The position numbers and the translations under genes are program-made. A stretch of 64,000 nucleotides of DNA from NCBI GenBank assembly GCA_013112725.1, contig JABFFZ010000005.1, positions 55,217-119,216 on the forward strand, in the 5' to 3' direction. This document shows positions 6,221 to 15,360 of this stretch, piece by piece. Within the stretch, counting starts at the first letter, position 1. Each line of letters opens with the position of its first letter. The notes under the pieces were generated by a model. It ran no database searches. It saw only the letters and a list, made by a program, of their open reading frames with translations, and was not told where the DNA came from. Origin of the DNA: Chloroflexota bacterium (GTDB lineage Bacteria > Chloroflexota > Anaerolineae > Promineifilales > Promineifilaceae).

Positions 6221-8491
6221 TTATCCCATCAGAGCAGCGAGCACCCGCGGGGCGGTCATGGGCAGTTGGGTGACACGGCCGTCCGTGGCGGCAGCAATGG
6301 CGTTGGCGACGGCGGCGGCGGTGGCGATGATGGGCGGTTCGCCGGCCCCTTTGGCCCCAAAGGGGCCGTGGGGCGCAGGCACTTCCACAAAAACCATCTC
6401 AAAATCGGGCACAGCGTGGGTGAAGTGGGGCACGGTGTAATCTACCCAGGAGCCGGTGAGGGGCGTACCGTATTCGTCAAAAGCCATGCCTTCATACAAC
6501 GCCCAGCCGAGACCCTGCATCACGCCGCCCTGCATTTGCCCTTCCAGCGTCAGCGGGTTAATCACCTGGCCCACATCCTGAATGGCGACCAGACGATGCA
6601 CGGTCACTTCGCCCGTTTCCCGATCCACTTCCACTTCGGCGATTTGGGCGCAAAAGCCGGGCGCGCCTTCGGTGTTGGCATGACGGCCGTTGCCCACCAC
6701 CGGCGCATATTTGGCCCCAAAATCCATCGTCTTTTTGGCCAGTTCACCCAGGCCGAGGGCTTTGTCGGGCACACCTTTGACCTGGACACGGCCGTCGACA
6801 ATCTCCATGTCCGCCGGGTCCGCCTCCATCTCCTCGGCGGCAATCGCCAACACCTGCTGCCGGGCGTCTTCACATGCTTTGATGATGGACGGGCCGACCA
6901 TGTAGGTGATCTTGCTGCCCCCCGTAGCCCCGGCGTAGGGCATATTGGACGTATCGCCATACACAATGCGCACTTTGTCCGGCGAAACGCCAAATGTCTC
7001 GGCGGCAATAAGGGTGAAACCGGCGGGCGTGCCCGTTAAATCCACCGAGCCAATGTGGACGTGCAGGGTGCCATCGCGGTGCAGTTGCGCCTGGGCGGAA
7101 GTGGGTTCGGTGCCGCCGGGCCAGCCGCCTATGGCAACGCCCACACCGCGCCCTTTGGCCTGGGCTTCGGCGCGATGTTGGTACAGGGGGTGCGATTGGG
7201 CGGCTTGCAGCACTTCGGTCATGCCCATGACGGGCCACAGTTTGCCGTCGGCCAATGGGTCGCCCGGTTTGCTGGCGTTTTTGAGGCGCAGTTCCACCGG
7301 GCCAATGCCCAACTGCTGCGCCATTTCGTCTACGACTGATTCCAGGGCGAAGGTGGCCTGGGGCGCGCCAGGGGCACGGTAGGCGGCAGGAGAGACTTTG
7401 TGGGTGAAGACTTCGGTATAGCGGGATTCCAGGTTGGGGGTCTGGTAATAGCTGCCCAGCAGCCAACCGGCGACGCCATGATAGCTGGGAAAGCAGCCGG
7501 TATCTACTTTGATATCCCCTTGCAGGGCTACAAATGTGCCGTCCCGTTTAGCGCCCAGTTTGACATGCATTTCGGCGGCGGGGGCGGGATTGGTGGCCAG
7601 CATTTCTTCGCTGCGGGTGAGGGAAAGGCTGACGGGGCGGCCAACAGCCCGTGCCGCCAATGCCACGAAGGATTCATAAAGGAAAAATTTGCCGCCAAAG
7701 GCACCGCCGGGCAGGGTGGGGATGATGCGCACAGCCGTTTCCGGCACACCCAGCACATCCGCCACCTGTTCGCGGGCGTAAAAGGGGGCCTGGGTGCTGG
7801 CGTAGATGGTGATGCCCTCGCCGTAGGCGTCGGGCACGGCCACATGGGTCATCGGTTCCAGGTAGCTTTGATGCACCATCGAAGTGGTGAAGGTGCGTTC
7901 CACGATCACATCGGCCTCGGCAAAACCGGCGGCGATGTCCCCCCGTTTCATCACAAAGCCGTTGGCGATGTTGGGGCCGGAAACGCGGTCTTCGCCCTCT
8001 TCGTCATCGTCGCCAACGTCGGCGCCGTGTGCGCCGGCTTCGCCGGATGCGCCCGGTTTGCCACCGGGCCAGACGAGGGGCGCGCCGGGGGCTAAGGCTT
8101 CGGCAATGGTGATGACGGCCGGTTGGGGTTCATATTCCACCCATACCTGTTCCGCGCCATCCTGGGCGGCGGCGGCGGTTTCGGCCAACACCAGGGCCAC
8201 CGGCTGCCCGGCAAAGATGACACGGCCTCGCGCCAGAAAGAGTTTGTTACGTGATTTGGGCGGGATGTCGGGCAAGTCGGCGGCGGTGAGGACGCGCACG
8301 ACACCGGGCAGGGCCAGAGCGGCGGCGGCATTGATGCTGGTGATGGTGGCGTGGGCGTGGGGGCTGGTGACGAGACGGCCGTGCAACATGCCGGGTATTT
8401 TGATGTCGGTGGCGTATTGCACCTGGCCGGTGATTTTGTCACGGCCGTCTAATACCGGTGTGGGTGTGCCAATGGCTTTATACTCTGACAT
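6221..8491 (-). CDS. Xanthine dehydrogenase-family molybdopterin-binding subunit (orphan)
   Basis: A 756-residue large subunit of the xanthine oxidase family of molybdenum hydroxylases, which oxidise aromatic heterocycles, purines or aldehydes. Seen: the N-terminal VLDGRDKITGQVQYATDIKIPGMLHG domain, the cofactor motif GGAFGGKF, and the C-terminal GAKGAGEPP containing the catalytic Glu. An acidic insertion rich in Gly/Asp/Glu lies around residues 150-175. The start at 8491 has GGAG upstream; the longer frame to 8551 lacks one. The FAD and 2Fe-2S subunits normally encoded beside it are absent, so they must be elsewhere or lost. Substrate unknown. Confidence 0.85.
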   Translation of the reverse strand: MSEYKAIGTPTPVLDGRDKITGQVQYATDIKIPGMLHGRLVTSPHAHATITSINAAAALALPGVVRVLTAADLPDIPPKSRNKLFLARGRVIFAGQPVALVLAETAAAAQDGAEQVWVEYEPQPAVITIAEALAPGAPLVWPGGKPGASGEAGAHGADVGDDDEEGEDRVSGPNIANGFVMKRGDIAAGFAEADVIVERTFTTSMVHQSYLEPMTHVAVPDAYGEGITIYASTQAPFYAREQVADVLGVPETAVRIIPTLPGGAFGGKFFLYESFVALAARAVGRPVSLSLTRSEEMLATNPAPAAEMHVKLGAKRDGTFVALQGDIKVDTGCFPSYHGVAGWLLGSYYQTPNLESRYTEVFTHKVSPAAYRAPGAPQATFALESVVDEMAQQLGIGPVELRLKNASKPGDPLADGKLWPVMGMTEVLQAAQSHPLYQHRAEAQAKGRGVGVAIGGWPGGTEPTSAQAQLHRDGTLHVHIGSVDLTGTPAGFTLIAAETFGVSPDKVRIVYGDTSNMPYAGATGGSKITYMVGPSIIKACEDARQQVLAIAAEEMEADPADMEIVDGRVQVKGVPDKALGLGELAKKTMDFGAKYAPVVGNGRHANTEGAPGFCAQIAEVEVDRETGEVTVHRLVAIQDVGQVINPLTLEGQMQGGVMQGLGWALYEGMAFDEYGTPLTGSWVDYTVPHFTHAVPDFEMVFVEVPAPHGPFGAKGAGEPPIIATAAAVANAIAAATDGRVTQLPMTAPRVLAALMG

Positions 8492-8733
8492 GGTTTTCTC
8501 CATTGTGTGTAGGGAATGAAGCACGGATATGACGGTGAGACGGATTTTCACGGATGGAATTGAGGGAAATCAGTGCAAATCCGTTGCAAGTCTGTTTTCC
8601 ATGCTTCTTGTAGTATACCAAGCTATGGAAAATTGGGTCAGATACTCGTGCTGTAATGTCTTCACCCTCTTTCCTAACCTCATCTCCCTCGCCAGAATTC
8701 AGAATCGTGTTACTCTTTTAGCCGGAGATCAAG

Positions 8734-9579
8734 ATGATGGCGATGGCATCCCTGGCGCCCGATTTGGCGCAGCAGATTTTGGCCCATTTGGGCGTCACGG
8801 CCCCTGCGACAGGCTCAGGGGGCGTAACCACCCCTCTCACCCTGTCCTTCCTCGACCAACTCATTGCCGCCTACTGTCGCACCGTGCCCTGGGAGAGCGC
8901 CTTCCGCATCGCCCGCCGGGCACAGGTAGCGGAAACGACGCACTGCCCGCGTTGGCCGGAACAGTTCTGGCGCGAAAATCTGGCGCAGGGGGCAGGTGGC
9001 ACCTGTTTTGAAAGCAATTATGCCTTTTTTGCCCTGCTGCAAGCGTTGGGTTTTACCGGGTATCTGACGGTGAATAACATGGGCGAGACGGTCGGCTGCC
9101 ACACAGCCATTGTGATCCTGCTCGATGGGCAGAAATGGCTGGTGGATGCCGGGTTTCCCTTGTACGCGGCGCTGCCTATCAGCCCGGTGGGGGTGATGCA
9201 CCGGACTACTCTTTTCCTGGTTTATACGGTACGGCCGTCCGGCCACAACCGGTACGAGGTTGAACAGCACCCTCATCCGCGCCACAACGCCTTTACCCTG
9301 GTTGACGAGCCGGTGGCGGAGGCTGATTACCGCGCCCACACCATCGCCGATTATGGTGAAAACGGCCTTTTCCTGGATGCCGTCATTATCAACAAAATCA
9401 TCAATGACCAGCCCTGGCGTTTCAACATGCGCGAGACGCCCTGGCAGCTACATCGTTTTGGCTGGGGCACGGATACGGTGGTGGCCCTGAATGGCGAAGC
9501 GGCCACAACCGTCGCCCGCCACTTTGGGTTGGATGAACAGGTGGTAAAATTGGCCTTTCGGCGCTGTGTAGCTGAGTAA
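8734..9579 (+). CDS. Arylamine N-acetyltransferase family protein
   Basis: A 281-residue cytosolic protein with the NAT catalytic triad: Cys91 in AGGTCFESN, His123 in GCHTAIV and Asp138 in LVDAGF. NATs move acetyl from acetyl-CoA to arylamines or hydrazines, and relatives act as amide synthases. The C-terminal half is divergent, so the acyl donor is uncertain. GGAG upstream of the tandem ATGs at 8734/8740 supports the start. It is divergent from the molybdopterin subunit gene; the 240-base gap between them holds imperfect ACGGATTT-type repeats but no clear promoter pair. Confidence 0.75.
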   Translation: MMAMASLAPDLAQQILAHLGVTAPATGSGGVTTPLTLSFLDQLIAAYCRTVPWESAFRIARRAQVAETTHCPRWPEQFWRENLAQGAGGTCFESNYAFFALLQALGFTGYLTVNNMGETVGCHTAIVILLDGQKWLVDAGFPLYAALPISPVGVMHRTTLFLVYTVRPSGHNRYEVEQHPHPRHNAFTLVDEPVAEADYRAHTIADYGENGLFLDAVIINKIINDQPWRFNMRETPWQLHRFGWGTDTVVALNGEAATTVARHFGLDEQVVKLAFRRCVAE

Positions 9580-9645
9580 TTGGGTAATTGAGTAATTGGG
9601 TAATTTGGCCTGATTACTCCGTTGCTTAATTACCCAATTACCTTT
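9577..9645. repeat. Iterated TAATTGGGTAATTGAG inverted repeat (family III)
   Basis: Tandem TAATTGGG/TAATTGAG units followed by their complement (TTAATTACCCAATTACC) form a long AT-rich hairpin before the sensor kinase. The same family is at 34712-34755, 48916-48957, 59157-59228 and 61500-61556. Confidence 0.75.
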
Positions 9646-9651
9646 TTCCCC

Positions 9652-10791
9652 ATGAATGAGACAAACGCGGACAAACTCAAACGGCGCAATGCCGAACTGG
9701 CGATTTTGAACAGCATTGCCCAGGCGCTTAACCGTTCTGTAGACCTGGATGAAGCGGTGCAGACGGCGCTGGCGCAAGTAGCCGACTTGCTAGACCTGTA
9801 TACCGGCTGGGTGTGGTTGCTGCGTGAAAACGGCGACTCTTACCTGGCCGCCGCCCAAAATTTGCCACCTGCCCTGGCCCATCGCCCGGATAAGATGGCC
9901 GGTACCTGCTACTGCCTGGACACTTTCCGCGCCGGTGACCTGGCGGGGGCGGCTAATGTGAATGTGGTCACATGCAGCCGCCTTAAAGGGCTGATTGATG
10001 GCACGGATGGGCTGCGTTACCACGCCAGCATCCCCCTCTATGCGCATGGCCGTAAAATGGGGGTACTCAATGTAGCCAGCCGCGATTGGCGGCAGTTGTC
10101 GGCCGAGGATTTGCAGCTTTTGTATACAGTGGGGGATATGCTGGGTATTGCCGTGGAGCGGGCACATCTATTTACGCAGCAGGCGGCGTTGGGGGCGCTG
10201 GAAGAGCGCAACCGGCTGGCGCGGGAGATTCACGATACGCTGGCGCAGGGCCTGACGGCCGTTTCCCTGCAATTAGAATCGGCTGACGCCTTGTTGGAAG
10301 CGGACGCCGCCCCGGCCAAAGTGCGCCAGGTGGTGCAACACGCCCTGGCCCTCACCCGCGCCAATCTGGAAGAAGCGCGGCGTTCGGTGCTGGATTTGCG
10401 TGCCGCGCCGTTGGAAGGGCGGACACTGGTAGAGGCGTTGGCGGCATTGGCCGAACAAACGGCCGTGCCCGTAGATTTGTTGGTGCAGGGTGGGGTACGA
10501 CCGTTGCCCCGCCGCCTGGAAACGGGCCTGTACCGGCTGGCGCAGGAAGCGCTGCAAAACGTCAGCCGCCATGCGCAAGCGCGCCGGGCGGTGGTAGAAT
10601 TAGCGTTCCGGCCGGCGGAAATCCGGCTGACAGTGGCCGATGATGGTGTGGGTTTTGACCCCACGGCCGTACCGCCTGACCGTTTTGGGCTGATTGGCAT
10701 GAATGAACGGGTACGGCTGCTGAACGGCCGTTTGCATTTGCAAAGCGCGCCGGGCGAGGGGACGCATATTGAGGTGGTGTTGCCTGGGTGA
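9652..10791 (+). CDS. GAF-domain sensor histidine kinase (NarL-type, HisKA_3)
   Basis: A 379-residue soluble sensor kinase. Residues 1-175 hold a GAF domain with several Cys (86, 88, 108), possibly a ligand or metal sensor. Residues 180-250 are the HisKA_3 dimerisation domain with phospho-acceptor His194 in LAREIHDTLAQG. The HATPase_c domain follows with the N box (AQEALQNVSRHA), G1 box (VADDGVGFD) and G2-like GLIGMNERV. No transmembrane segment is seen, so the signal is cytosolic. It is followed 74 bases downstream by its likely partner regulator. The start at 9652 is chosen because upstream sequence is intergenic repeat. Confidence 0.88.
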   Translation: MNETNADKLKRRNAELAILNSIAQALNRSVDLDEAVQTALAQVADLLDLYTGWVWLLRENGDSYLAAAQNLPPALAHRPDKMAGTCYCLDTFRAGDLAGAANVNVVTCSRLKGLIDGTDGLRYHASIPLYAHGRKMGVLNVASRDWRQLSAEDLQLLYTVGDMLGIAVERAHLFTQQAALGALEERNRLAREIHDTLAQGLTAVSLQLESADALLEADAAPAKVRQVVQHALALTRANLEEARRSVLDLRAAPLEGRTLVEALAALAEQTAVPVDLLVQGGVRPLPRRLETGLYRLAQEALQNVSRHAQARRAVVELAFRPAEIRLTVADDGVGFDPTAVPPDRFGLIGMNERVRLLNGRLHLQSAPGEGTHIEVVLPG

Positions 10792-10865
10792 AGGTAGCAG
10801 ATGACGAGTGACAAGTGACGAGTGATCACCTGCAACCTGCAACCTGCCACCCACCTCCATGAAAC

Positions 10866-11522
10866 ATGATGAGTGAACCAATTTGTATTTTGATTGTAGA
10901 CGATCACCCGGTGGTGCGGGATGGGCTGGCGGCGATTTTAGGTACGCAGCCTGATTTTGTGGTGGTGGGTGAAGCGGGCGACGGCCGTGACGCCTTGCAG
11001 AAAGCACGTGACTTACACCCCGATGTCATCTTGCTTGACCTGGAAATGCCGGGCATGGATGGTGTGGAGACACTGCGCCAACTGAAAGCGCAAAACGGCC
11101 AGGCGCGGGTGATTGTGTTTACGGCGTTTGATAGTGACGAACGGATTGTCACGGCCGTGCAAGCCGGGGCGCAAGGGTATCTGCTCAAGGGCGCGCCTCG
11201 CCAGGAATTGTTCCATGCCGTGCGTGTGGTTCACAGCGGCGGCTCGCTGCTGCAACCAATTGTGGCCTCTAAACTGATGCAGCGGGTGAACCAGGAGCCA
11301 GAACCGCCGCTGGAATCGCTCACCGCCCGCGAACTGGAAGTGCTGCAAACGATGGCTGCCGGTTTGCAAAATAAGGAGATTGCCGCCAAACTGGTCATCA
11401 GCGAGCGCACGGTGAAGTTCCATGTCAGCGCCATCCTCAGCAAGCTGGGGGCGGGTAACCGCACCGAGGCGGTGGCGTTGGCGGTGCAGCGCGGGTTGGT
11501 GGAGATGGGGCGGAATTCGTAA
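10866..11522 (+). CDS. NarL/FixJ-family response regulator
   Basis: A 218-residue regulator: receiver domain with Asp pair VDD (11-13), phosphorylation site Asp58 in LLDLEMPG, Thr in VFTAFD and Lys in LLKGAP; then a LuxR/GerE HTH (LTARELEVLQTMAAGLQNKE ... VKFHVSAILSKLGAGNRTEA). It should be phosphorylated by the adjacent GAF kinase and bind DNA as a dimer. Two tandem ATGs (10866 and 10869) are possible starts. Targets are unknown. Confidence 0.92.
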   Translation: MMSEPICILIVDDHPVVRDGLAAILGTQPDFVVVGEAGDGRDALQKARDLHPDVILLDLEMPGMDGVETLRQLKAQNGQARVIVFTAFDSDERIVTAVQAGAQGYLLKGAPRQELFHAVRVVHSGGSLLQPIVASKLMQRVNQEPEPPLESLTARELEVLQTMAAGLQNKEIAAKLVISERTVKFHVSAILSKLGAGNRTEAVALAVQRGLVEMGRNS

Positions 11523-11580
11523 TCCGTGAGCCGTAATCCGTAACCCGACTTCGGTTTACGGGTAACGGCTCACGGGATGC
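11518..11580. repeat. Iterated GTAATCCGT inverted repeat (family IV)
   Basis: GTAATCCGTGAGCCGTAATC units are mirrored by GGTTTACGGGTAACGGCTCACGG, giving a hairpin between two convergent genes, where it may serve as a bidirectional terminator. Similar sequence lies at 13600-13640, 18632-18660, 51620-51665 and 60318-60362. Confidence 0.65.
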
Positions 11581-12151
11581 GGTTTTGCTGGCGGTAGGGG
11601 GTTATTTGTTGGTCGGTGAGGGTACGGCCATCGGGGTGCTGCCAGGTGGTACGGCCGTGCCTATCGGTGGCATACACCCAGCCCGCCAGACTCATCCGGT
11701 TCAGCCAGATTCGCTCGCCAGGAGACACGGCCGTAGCCGGTTGGCCGGTGAGATGCTGCCCCTGGTAATGGGGCGGCAGCGGCGATGGCTGCGGGTTGAA
11801 ATCCCGATTGAGGGCAGGGCGCAAGACAGCAATCAGGCTTTGTTCGGCCATGTCCATGTCAAACTGTTCCCAGGCCTGCATGGCAAACAGACTCTTCTGG
11901 GTGACAAAGGGGCGGCAGTCGGCCAATGTGTAAAAATCTACAGCCCAGGCGAGGGATTGTGGCCGATTGAGTTCGATCAGCTCTCCCAAACGGGAAGGCT
12001 TTTGCACATGCTCGCCAAAACGGGCGACGACATCCCGTTTAGATTGACCCACATAAAAGACAAACTGCCCATCGCGCACCACGTAAATCAGGTGGCCGAG
12101 CGTACTGTCCAGTTGTTTGTGGAGAATGGCATGAACGGTGGTGGTTTGCAT
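11570..12151 (-). CDS. GIY-YIG-like domain protein
   Basis: A 193-residue protein whose residues 19-60 (LIYVVRDGQFVFYVGQSKRD then ARFGEH) resemble a GIY-YIG module, with YVV/YVG in place of the canonical GIY/YIG. The middle section ends in a Glu-containing helix (AEQSLIAVLRPALNRDFNP), as in the nuclease fold. The C-terminal 60 residues form a separate small segment with WVYATDRHGRTTWQHPDG. Function could be nuclease-like or simply DNA binding; catalytic competence is uncertain. It is divergent from the membrane peptidase gene, with only 25 bases between the start codons. Confidence 0.6.
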   Translation of the reverse strand: MQTTTVHAILHKQLDSTLGHLIYVVRDGQFVFYVGQSKRDVVARFGEHVQKPSRLGELIELNRPQSLAWAVDFYTLADCRPFVTQKSLFAMQAWEQFDMDMAEQSLIAVLRPALNRDFNPQPSPLPPHYQGQHLTGQPATAVSPGERIWLNRMSLAGWVYATDRHGRTTWQHPDGRTLTDQQITPYRQQNRIP

Positions 12152-12176
12152 ACGGCCGTATTATACTCACCTGACC

Positions 12177-12756
12177 ATGAACGAAAACCATGCTGATCAT
12201 TTAATAACGAACGGTTATGACGCCACGTTGTCCTTTCAACGGGCCAATGTTATCGCGCTGCTGCTGCTGCCGGTGGTGGGGCTGCTGATTTTTGTGTTCT
12301 ATCGCTGGTTGTGGGGCGAAAGCCTGCTTGTGCCTGTTTTCAGTTTGGGAATGCATGGGTTTGTCACGGCCGTTGTTCTTCTTCTTCGGCGGCATTGTTG
12401 TGCATGAATGGCTGCACGCCGTCGGTTTCCGGCTGGCAGGCAAAGCCCCCGCCGATAGCATTCGTTACGGGTTTAACTGGAAAGGGATGGCCCCCTATGC
12501 CCACTGCCACGCCGTGATGCCTGCCAGCGGCTATCGGGTGGGCGTAGCTTTGCCGGGTTTGATTTTGGGGGTCGTACCGGCGGTAGTTGGCCTGATCGGG
12601 GGTATCTGGTGGCTGGCTGTTTGGGGGGCGCTGATGTTGGTTTCGGCCGGGGGTGATCTGGCTGTTCTATTGGCCGTTCGCCATGTACCAGGAGCGGCGC
12701 TGGTGCAAGATCACCCGTCAAAAGTGGGGTGTCATGTGGTAGAGAGTGGAGATTAG
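12177..12756 (+). pseudogene. DUF3267/M50-like membrane metallopeptidase, frameshifted
   Basis: From ATG 12177 a frame encodes two membrane helices (NVIALLLLPVVGLLIFVFYRW and a second ending FVTAVVLLL) and stops at 12407. The continuation is in the next frame from about 12390: GGIVVHEWLHAVGFRLAGKA with the HExxH zinc motif, then further membrane segments to 12756. The switch falls in a TTC/CTT repeat near 12375-12392, so one base has been gained or lost there. The joined protein would be about 190 residues, as expected for DUF3267 proteins. It may be a real frameshift mutation or a sequencing slip. Confidence 0.68.
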
Positions 12757-12797
12757 AGATTGGAGATTGAACTATCTCTAATCTCCAACTCTCTTTA
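12752..12797. repeat. Iterated GGAGATTAGAGATT inverted repeat (family II)
   Basis: GGAGATTAGAGATTGGAGATT followed by its complement AATCTCTAATCTCC, located between convergent genes. Same family at 30535-30597, 41452-41518 and 57246-57305, and a coding version at 35112-35142. Confidence 0.7.
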
Positions 12798-13415
12798 AGC
12801 CTCTTCACTGAATAGCTCAGCACGAGCAATGGCATCACCGGCCAGTTGAGCCACCAGGTTCAAAATCATCATATCGGTATCGTTGAATTCCTGGCGGTTG
12901 CGTTTGTTTAAGACTTGAATGACCCCTTTCAAGTCAGAGCCATGGATAATGGGCGAGGCCAAAACAGAGCGTGTCTTAAAGTTAAACGCCAGGTCTACAC
13001 GTGGTGAAAAGCGTTGATCAAGCTGGGCATTGGCAATAATAATGGGCTGACGAGTCTCGGCCACGTAACCGGCAATGCCTTCACCGGGCGGGATCCGGTG
13101 CCCGGTTAGCTGCTCCCGGACGGCGCCGCGCACCACCACAAAAACCAATTCGTTTGTCTCCGGATCCTGGAGTAGCAGAGAGCCATCTTCAGCGCCAATA
13201 CTCTCCAGAGATGCCTGCAAAATTCTGTCAAGAAGTTGCATCACATCGGTGCGGGCATTGATATGGGTGGCAATTTCTTGCAGCGACCCCAAATTGCGTA
13301 GAATCAAACGCAACCGTACTACTTCACTTTGTAAATAATTGTTTTCTTCGGATAGCCGGCTGTTTTCTTGTTGCAGAAAATGCATTGTGCCGCGAACTTC
13401 GTTCACTAATGTCAT
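12795..13415 (-). CDS. Coiled-coil plus GAF domain protein
   Basis: A 206-residue soluble protein. Residues 5-45 form a coiled coil (MHFLQQENSRLSEENNYLQS and following). Residues 55-200 form a GAF domain (LLDRILQASLESIGAEDGSL, then GIAGYVAETRQP and SVLASPIIHGSDLKGVIQVL). No output domain is present, so it may act through partner proteins, for example as a signal-binding adaptor. Start at 13415 is supported by GGAGG a few bases upstream; the longest frame (13520) has none. Confidence 0.82.
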   Translation of the reverse strand: MTLVNEVRGTMHFLQQENSRLSEENNYLQSEVVRLRLILRNLGSLQEIATHINARTDVMQLLDRILQASLESIGAEDGSLLLQDPETNELVFVVVRGAVREQLTGHRIPPGEGIAGYVAETRQPIIIANAQLDQRFSPRVDLAFNFKTRSVLASPIIHGSDLKGVIQVLNKRNRQEFNDTDMMILNLVAQLAGDAIARAELFSEEA

Positions 13416-13529
13416 ACGTGCCTCCACTTTTATGGCGATTCTTGGGGCGAAATTAGCGCATAGGTGAGCGTGTTGGCTCAGAAAGTGATTTGCCTGTACG
13501 CCCCGATGTACTGCGGCCAAGTTGGGGGC

Positions 13530-13558
13530 AGTATAACATGAAGGTAGTCTATAGTAAA
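13530..13558 (-). promoter_or_regulatory. Candidate sigma70-type promoter for the GAF protein
   Basis: On the minus strand TTTACT (13558-13553) and TATACT (13535-13530) are 17 bases apart, leading to the GAF gene start about 115 bases downstream. Matches to the consensus are moderate. Confidence 0.4.
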
Positions 13559-13635
13559 TATGTCCTATGCGAGTGGCAAAATCTCACGGCCGTTGGCCGA
13601 AGTCCGAGGCCCGATGTCCGACTTCCGATTACGGA

Positions 13636-15312
13636 TTACGGCTCGCCCGCCAACGGCGTTGCCGGGCAGCTAATGGTGACGTCGCGGTAGAGCAGGAACC
13701 AGTTGGCAAAGGTGGCGTAACGGTCGCGGGGGGTGAACAGGTAGCCAATTTCGGCGTTGTTGACAGCCTGGCTGAGGGCGTAGGTGCTGGTGTGTTGGTA
13801 GAGGGTGAGGGCGGGCAGACTGGCGTCAAACAGGCGCAGGAAGGCGTCATAATACGGCCGTCGTTCTGCCTCACTCCAGACTTGCCGGGCGCTCTCTAAG
13901 GCTTCGCTGGCGCGGCGGTTATTCCATTGGGCATAGTTTTGGCCGCGTACCATCGCTTCCTGGCTCCAGAAATCATACAGGTCGGGGTCGGTGGTGGGGG
14001 CAATGTCTAGCAGGGCGGCGTCAAACTGCCCGGTTGCCAGCGCATCTCGCAGGTTGGTGGTGGTGGAGATGGTGGTGTTGACGTTTACGGCCGTCCACTG
14101 TGCTTGAATGGCCGCCGCCAACGAAAGATAGGGTTCGGCGTCCAGCGTTAGCAGCCGGATGGTGAGGGGCGTCTCCCCATTTTGGCGGACGGTTTGTCCT
14201 TCGGCCAGCGCCCAACCGGCGGCATCTAGCCGGGTGGTAGCCGTGATGGGGTCGTAGCTGTAGGCAGTTAGTTGTGAAGGGTTATAGGCCCAGGATGAGG
14301 GCAGATACGGCCCTTCAAAGAGAATGCCTTGCCCAGACAGCACCTTGTCTACCAATGCCTGCCGGTCAAGGGCATACGCCAACGCCTGGCGTACTTCTGG
14401 CGTGGCGGTAACAGCATCACCAGTCTGGTTAAAGAGGAGTTCGGTGTAGCGGGGCGCCGTAGCCGTGAACAGGCGCACCTGTGGCAGCACGGCCGTTTCC
14501 GGCAGCATCGCCGGGGTGATGTGGCTGACGGCCGTCACCTCTCCATTTGCCAGCGCGGTCAGCAGGCTGTTTTCATCCGGGTAAAAACGAAACTCTAATG
14601 TGGGTATGGATGTACCCTCGCGCCAATCCATAGGATTGGGGGTCAGTTGTAGGCGGTTGGTGGCGGGCCAATTTTGACCGGGCTGTGCCTGCCAGGGACC
14701 GGTGCCAATGGGCATCTGGTTGAAAGGATGTGCCGCCAGGGTAGCGGCGGGCACATCGGCCAGGATGTGGGCGGGCAAAATGCCGCGTGTGGTGGCTTCC
14801 AGGAATGGCGCATACGGTTCGGCCAGCACAAACTCGATGGTCTGTGCATCTATCTGGTTGATGATGACAGATTGCCATAAAGCTTTGAGCGCCGGTGAAC
14901 CGGGGAAATCCTCTTGCTGAATGAGACTATAGGTAAAGAGAACGTCGGCGGTGGTGACGGCCGTGCCGTCATGCCACAGGGCATCATCACGCAGGGTAAA
15001 TTGCAGGGTACGGCCGTCATCGCTCACCGTCCAGCTTTCGGCCAGGGAAGGGTGGATACGGCCGTCGGCCCCCACCTGCGTCAGCCCGTCAAACAACAGG
15101 CTCACCAATTCCCGGTCTACCGGATTGGGATCACTGAGTAAGGGGTTCAGGTATTGGGGGGCGCCCAATATGCCTTCGCTAAAGACGCCGCCACTGGCCG
15201 GCACGCGGGTGACACACAAAGCGGCCGTTTGCACCTGAAAAGAGAGGATGGAAAGCGCCAGCAGCAGCCCCAACCCTGCCAGGAGAATCTGCCAGCGCAG
15301 ATGTAATTTCAT
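13636..15312 (-). CDS. ABC transporter substrate-binding protein, peptide/nickel type (SBP_bac_5)
   Basis: A 558-residue extracytoplasmic solute-binding protein. Residues 1-25 are an N-terminal membrane anchor/signal. The family pattern follows: EGILGAPQYLNPLL, SDPNPVDRELVSLLFDGLTQ, LAESWTVSDDGRTLQFTLRDD, WHDGTAVTTADVLFTY, and RQALAYALDRQALVDKVLSG. Such proteins deliver oligopeptides or similar ligands to an ABC permease. No permease or ATPase genes are adjacent, so it is either an orphan or works with a distant transporter. Start at ATG 15312 removes 11 residues that come from an intergenic repeat. The secG gene lies just upstream on the same strand. Confidence 0.88.
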   Translation of the reverse strand: MKLHLRWQILLAGLGLLLALSILSFQVQTAALCVTRVPASGGVFSEGILGAPQYLNPLLSDPNPVDRELVSLLFDGLTQVGADGRIHPSLAESWTVSDDGRTLQFTLRDDALWHDGTAVTTADVLFTYSLIQQEDFPGSPALKALWQSVIINQIDAQTIEFVLAEPYAPFLEATTRGILPAHILADVPAATLAAHPFNQMPIGTGPWQAQPGQNWPATNRLQLTPNPMDWREGTSIPTLEFRFYPDENSLLTALANGEVTAVSHITPAMLPETAVLPQVRLFTATAPRYTELLFNQTGDAVTATPEVRQALAYALDRQALVDKVLSGQGILFEGPYLPSSWAYNPSQLTAYSYDPITATTRLDAAGWALAEGQTVRQNGETPLTIRLLTLDAEPYLSLAAAIQAQWTAVNVNTTISTTTNLRDALATGQFDAALLDIAPTTDPDLYDFWSQEAMVRGQNYAQWNNRRASEALESARQVWSEAERRPYYDAFLRLFDASLPALTLYQHTSTYALSQAVNNAEIGYLFTPRDRYATFANWFLLYRDVTISCPATPLAGEP

Positions 15313-15360
15313 ATAGCCGATGGCGTGAGGTGTCTCACACATCACGCATCATGCCGCAAT

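Noticed and set aside
6266..7039. 257-codon plus-strand open frame opposite the molybdopterin subunit
   Set aside because: Antisense to a clear gene in high-GC DNA; composition His/Gly-rich, no ribosome site, no recognisable motif.
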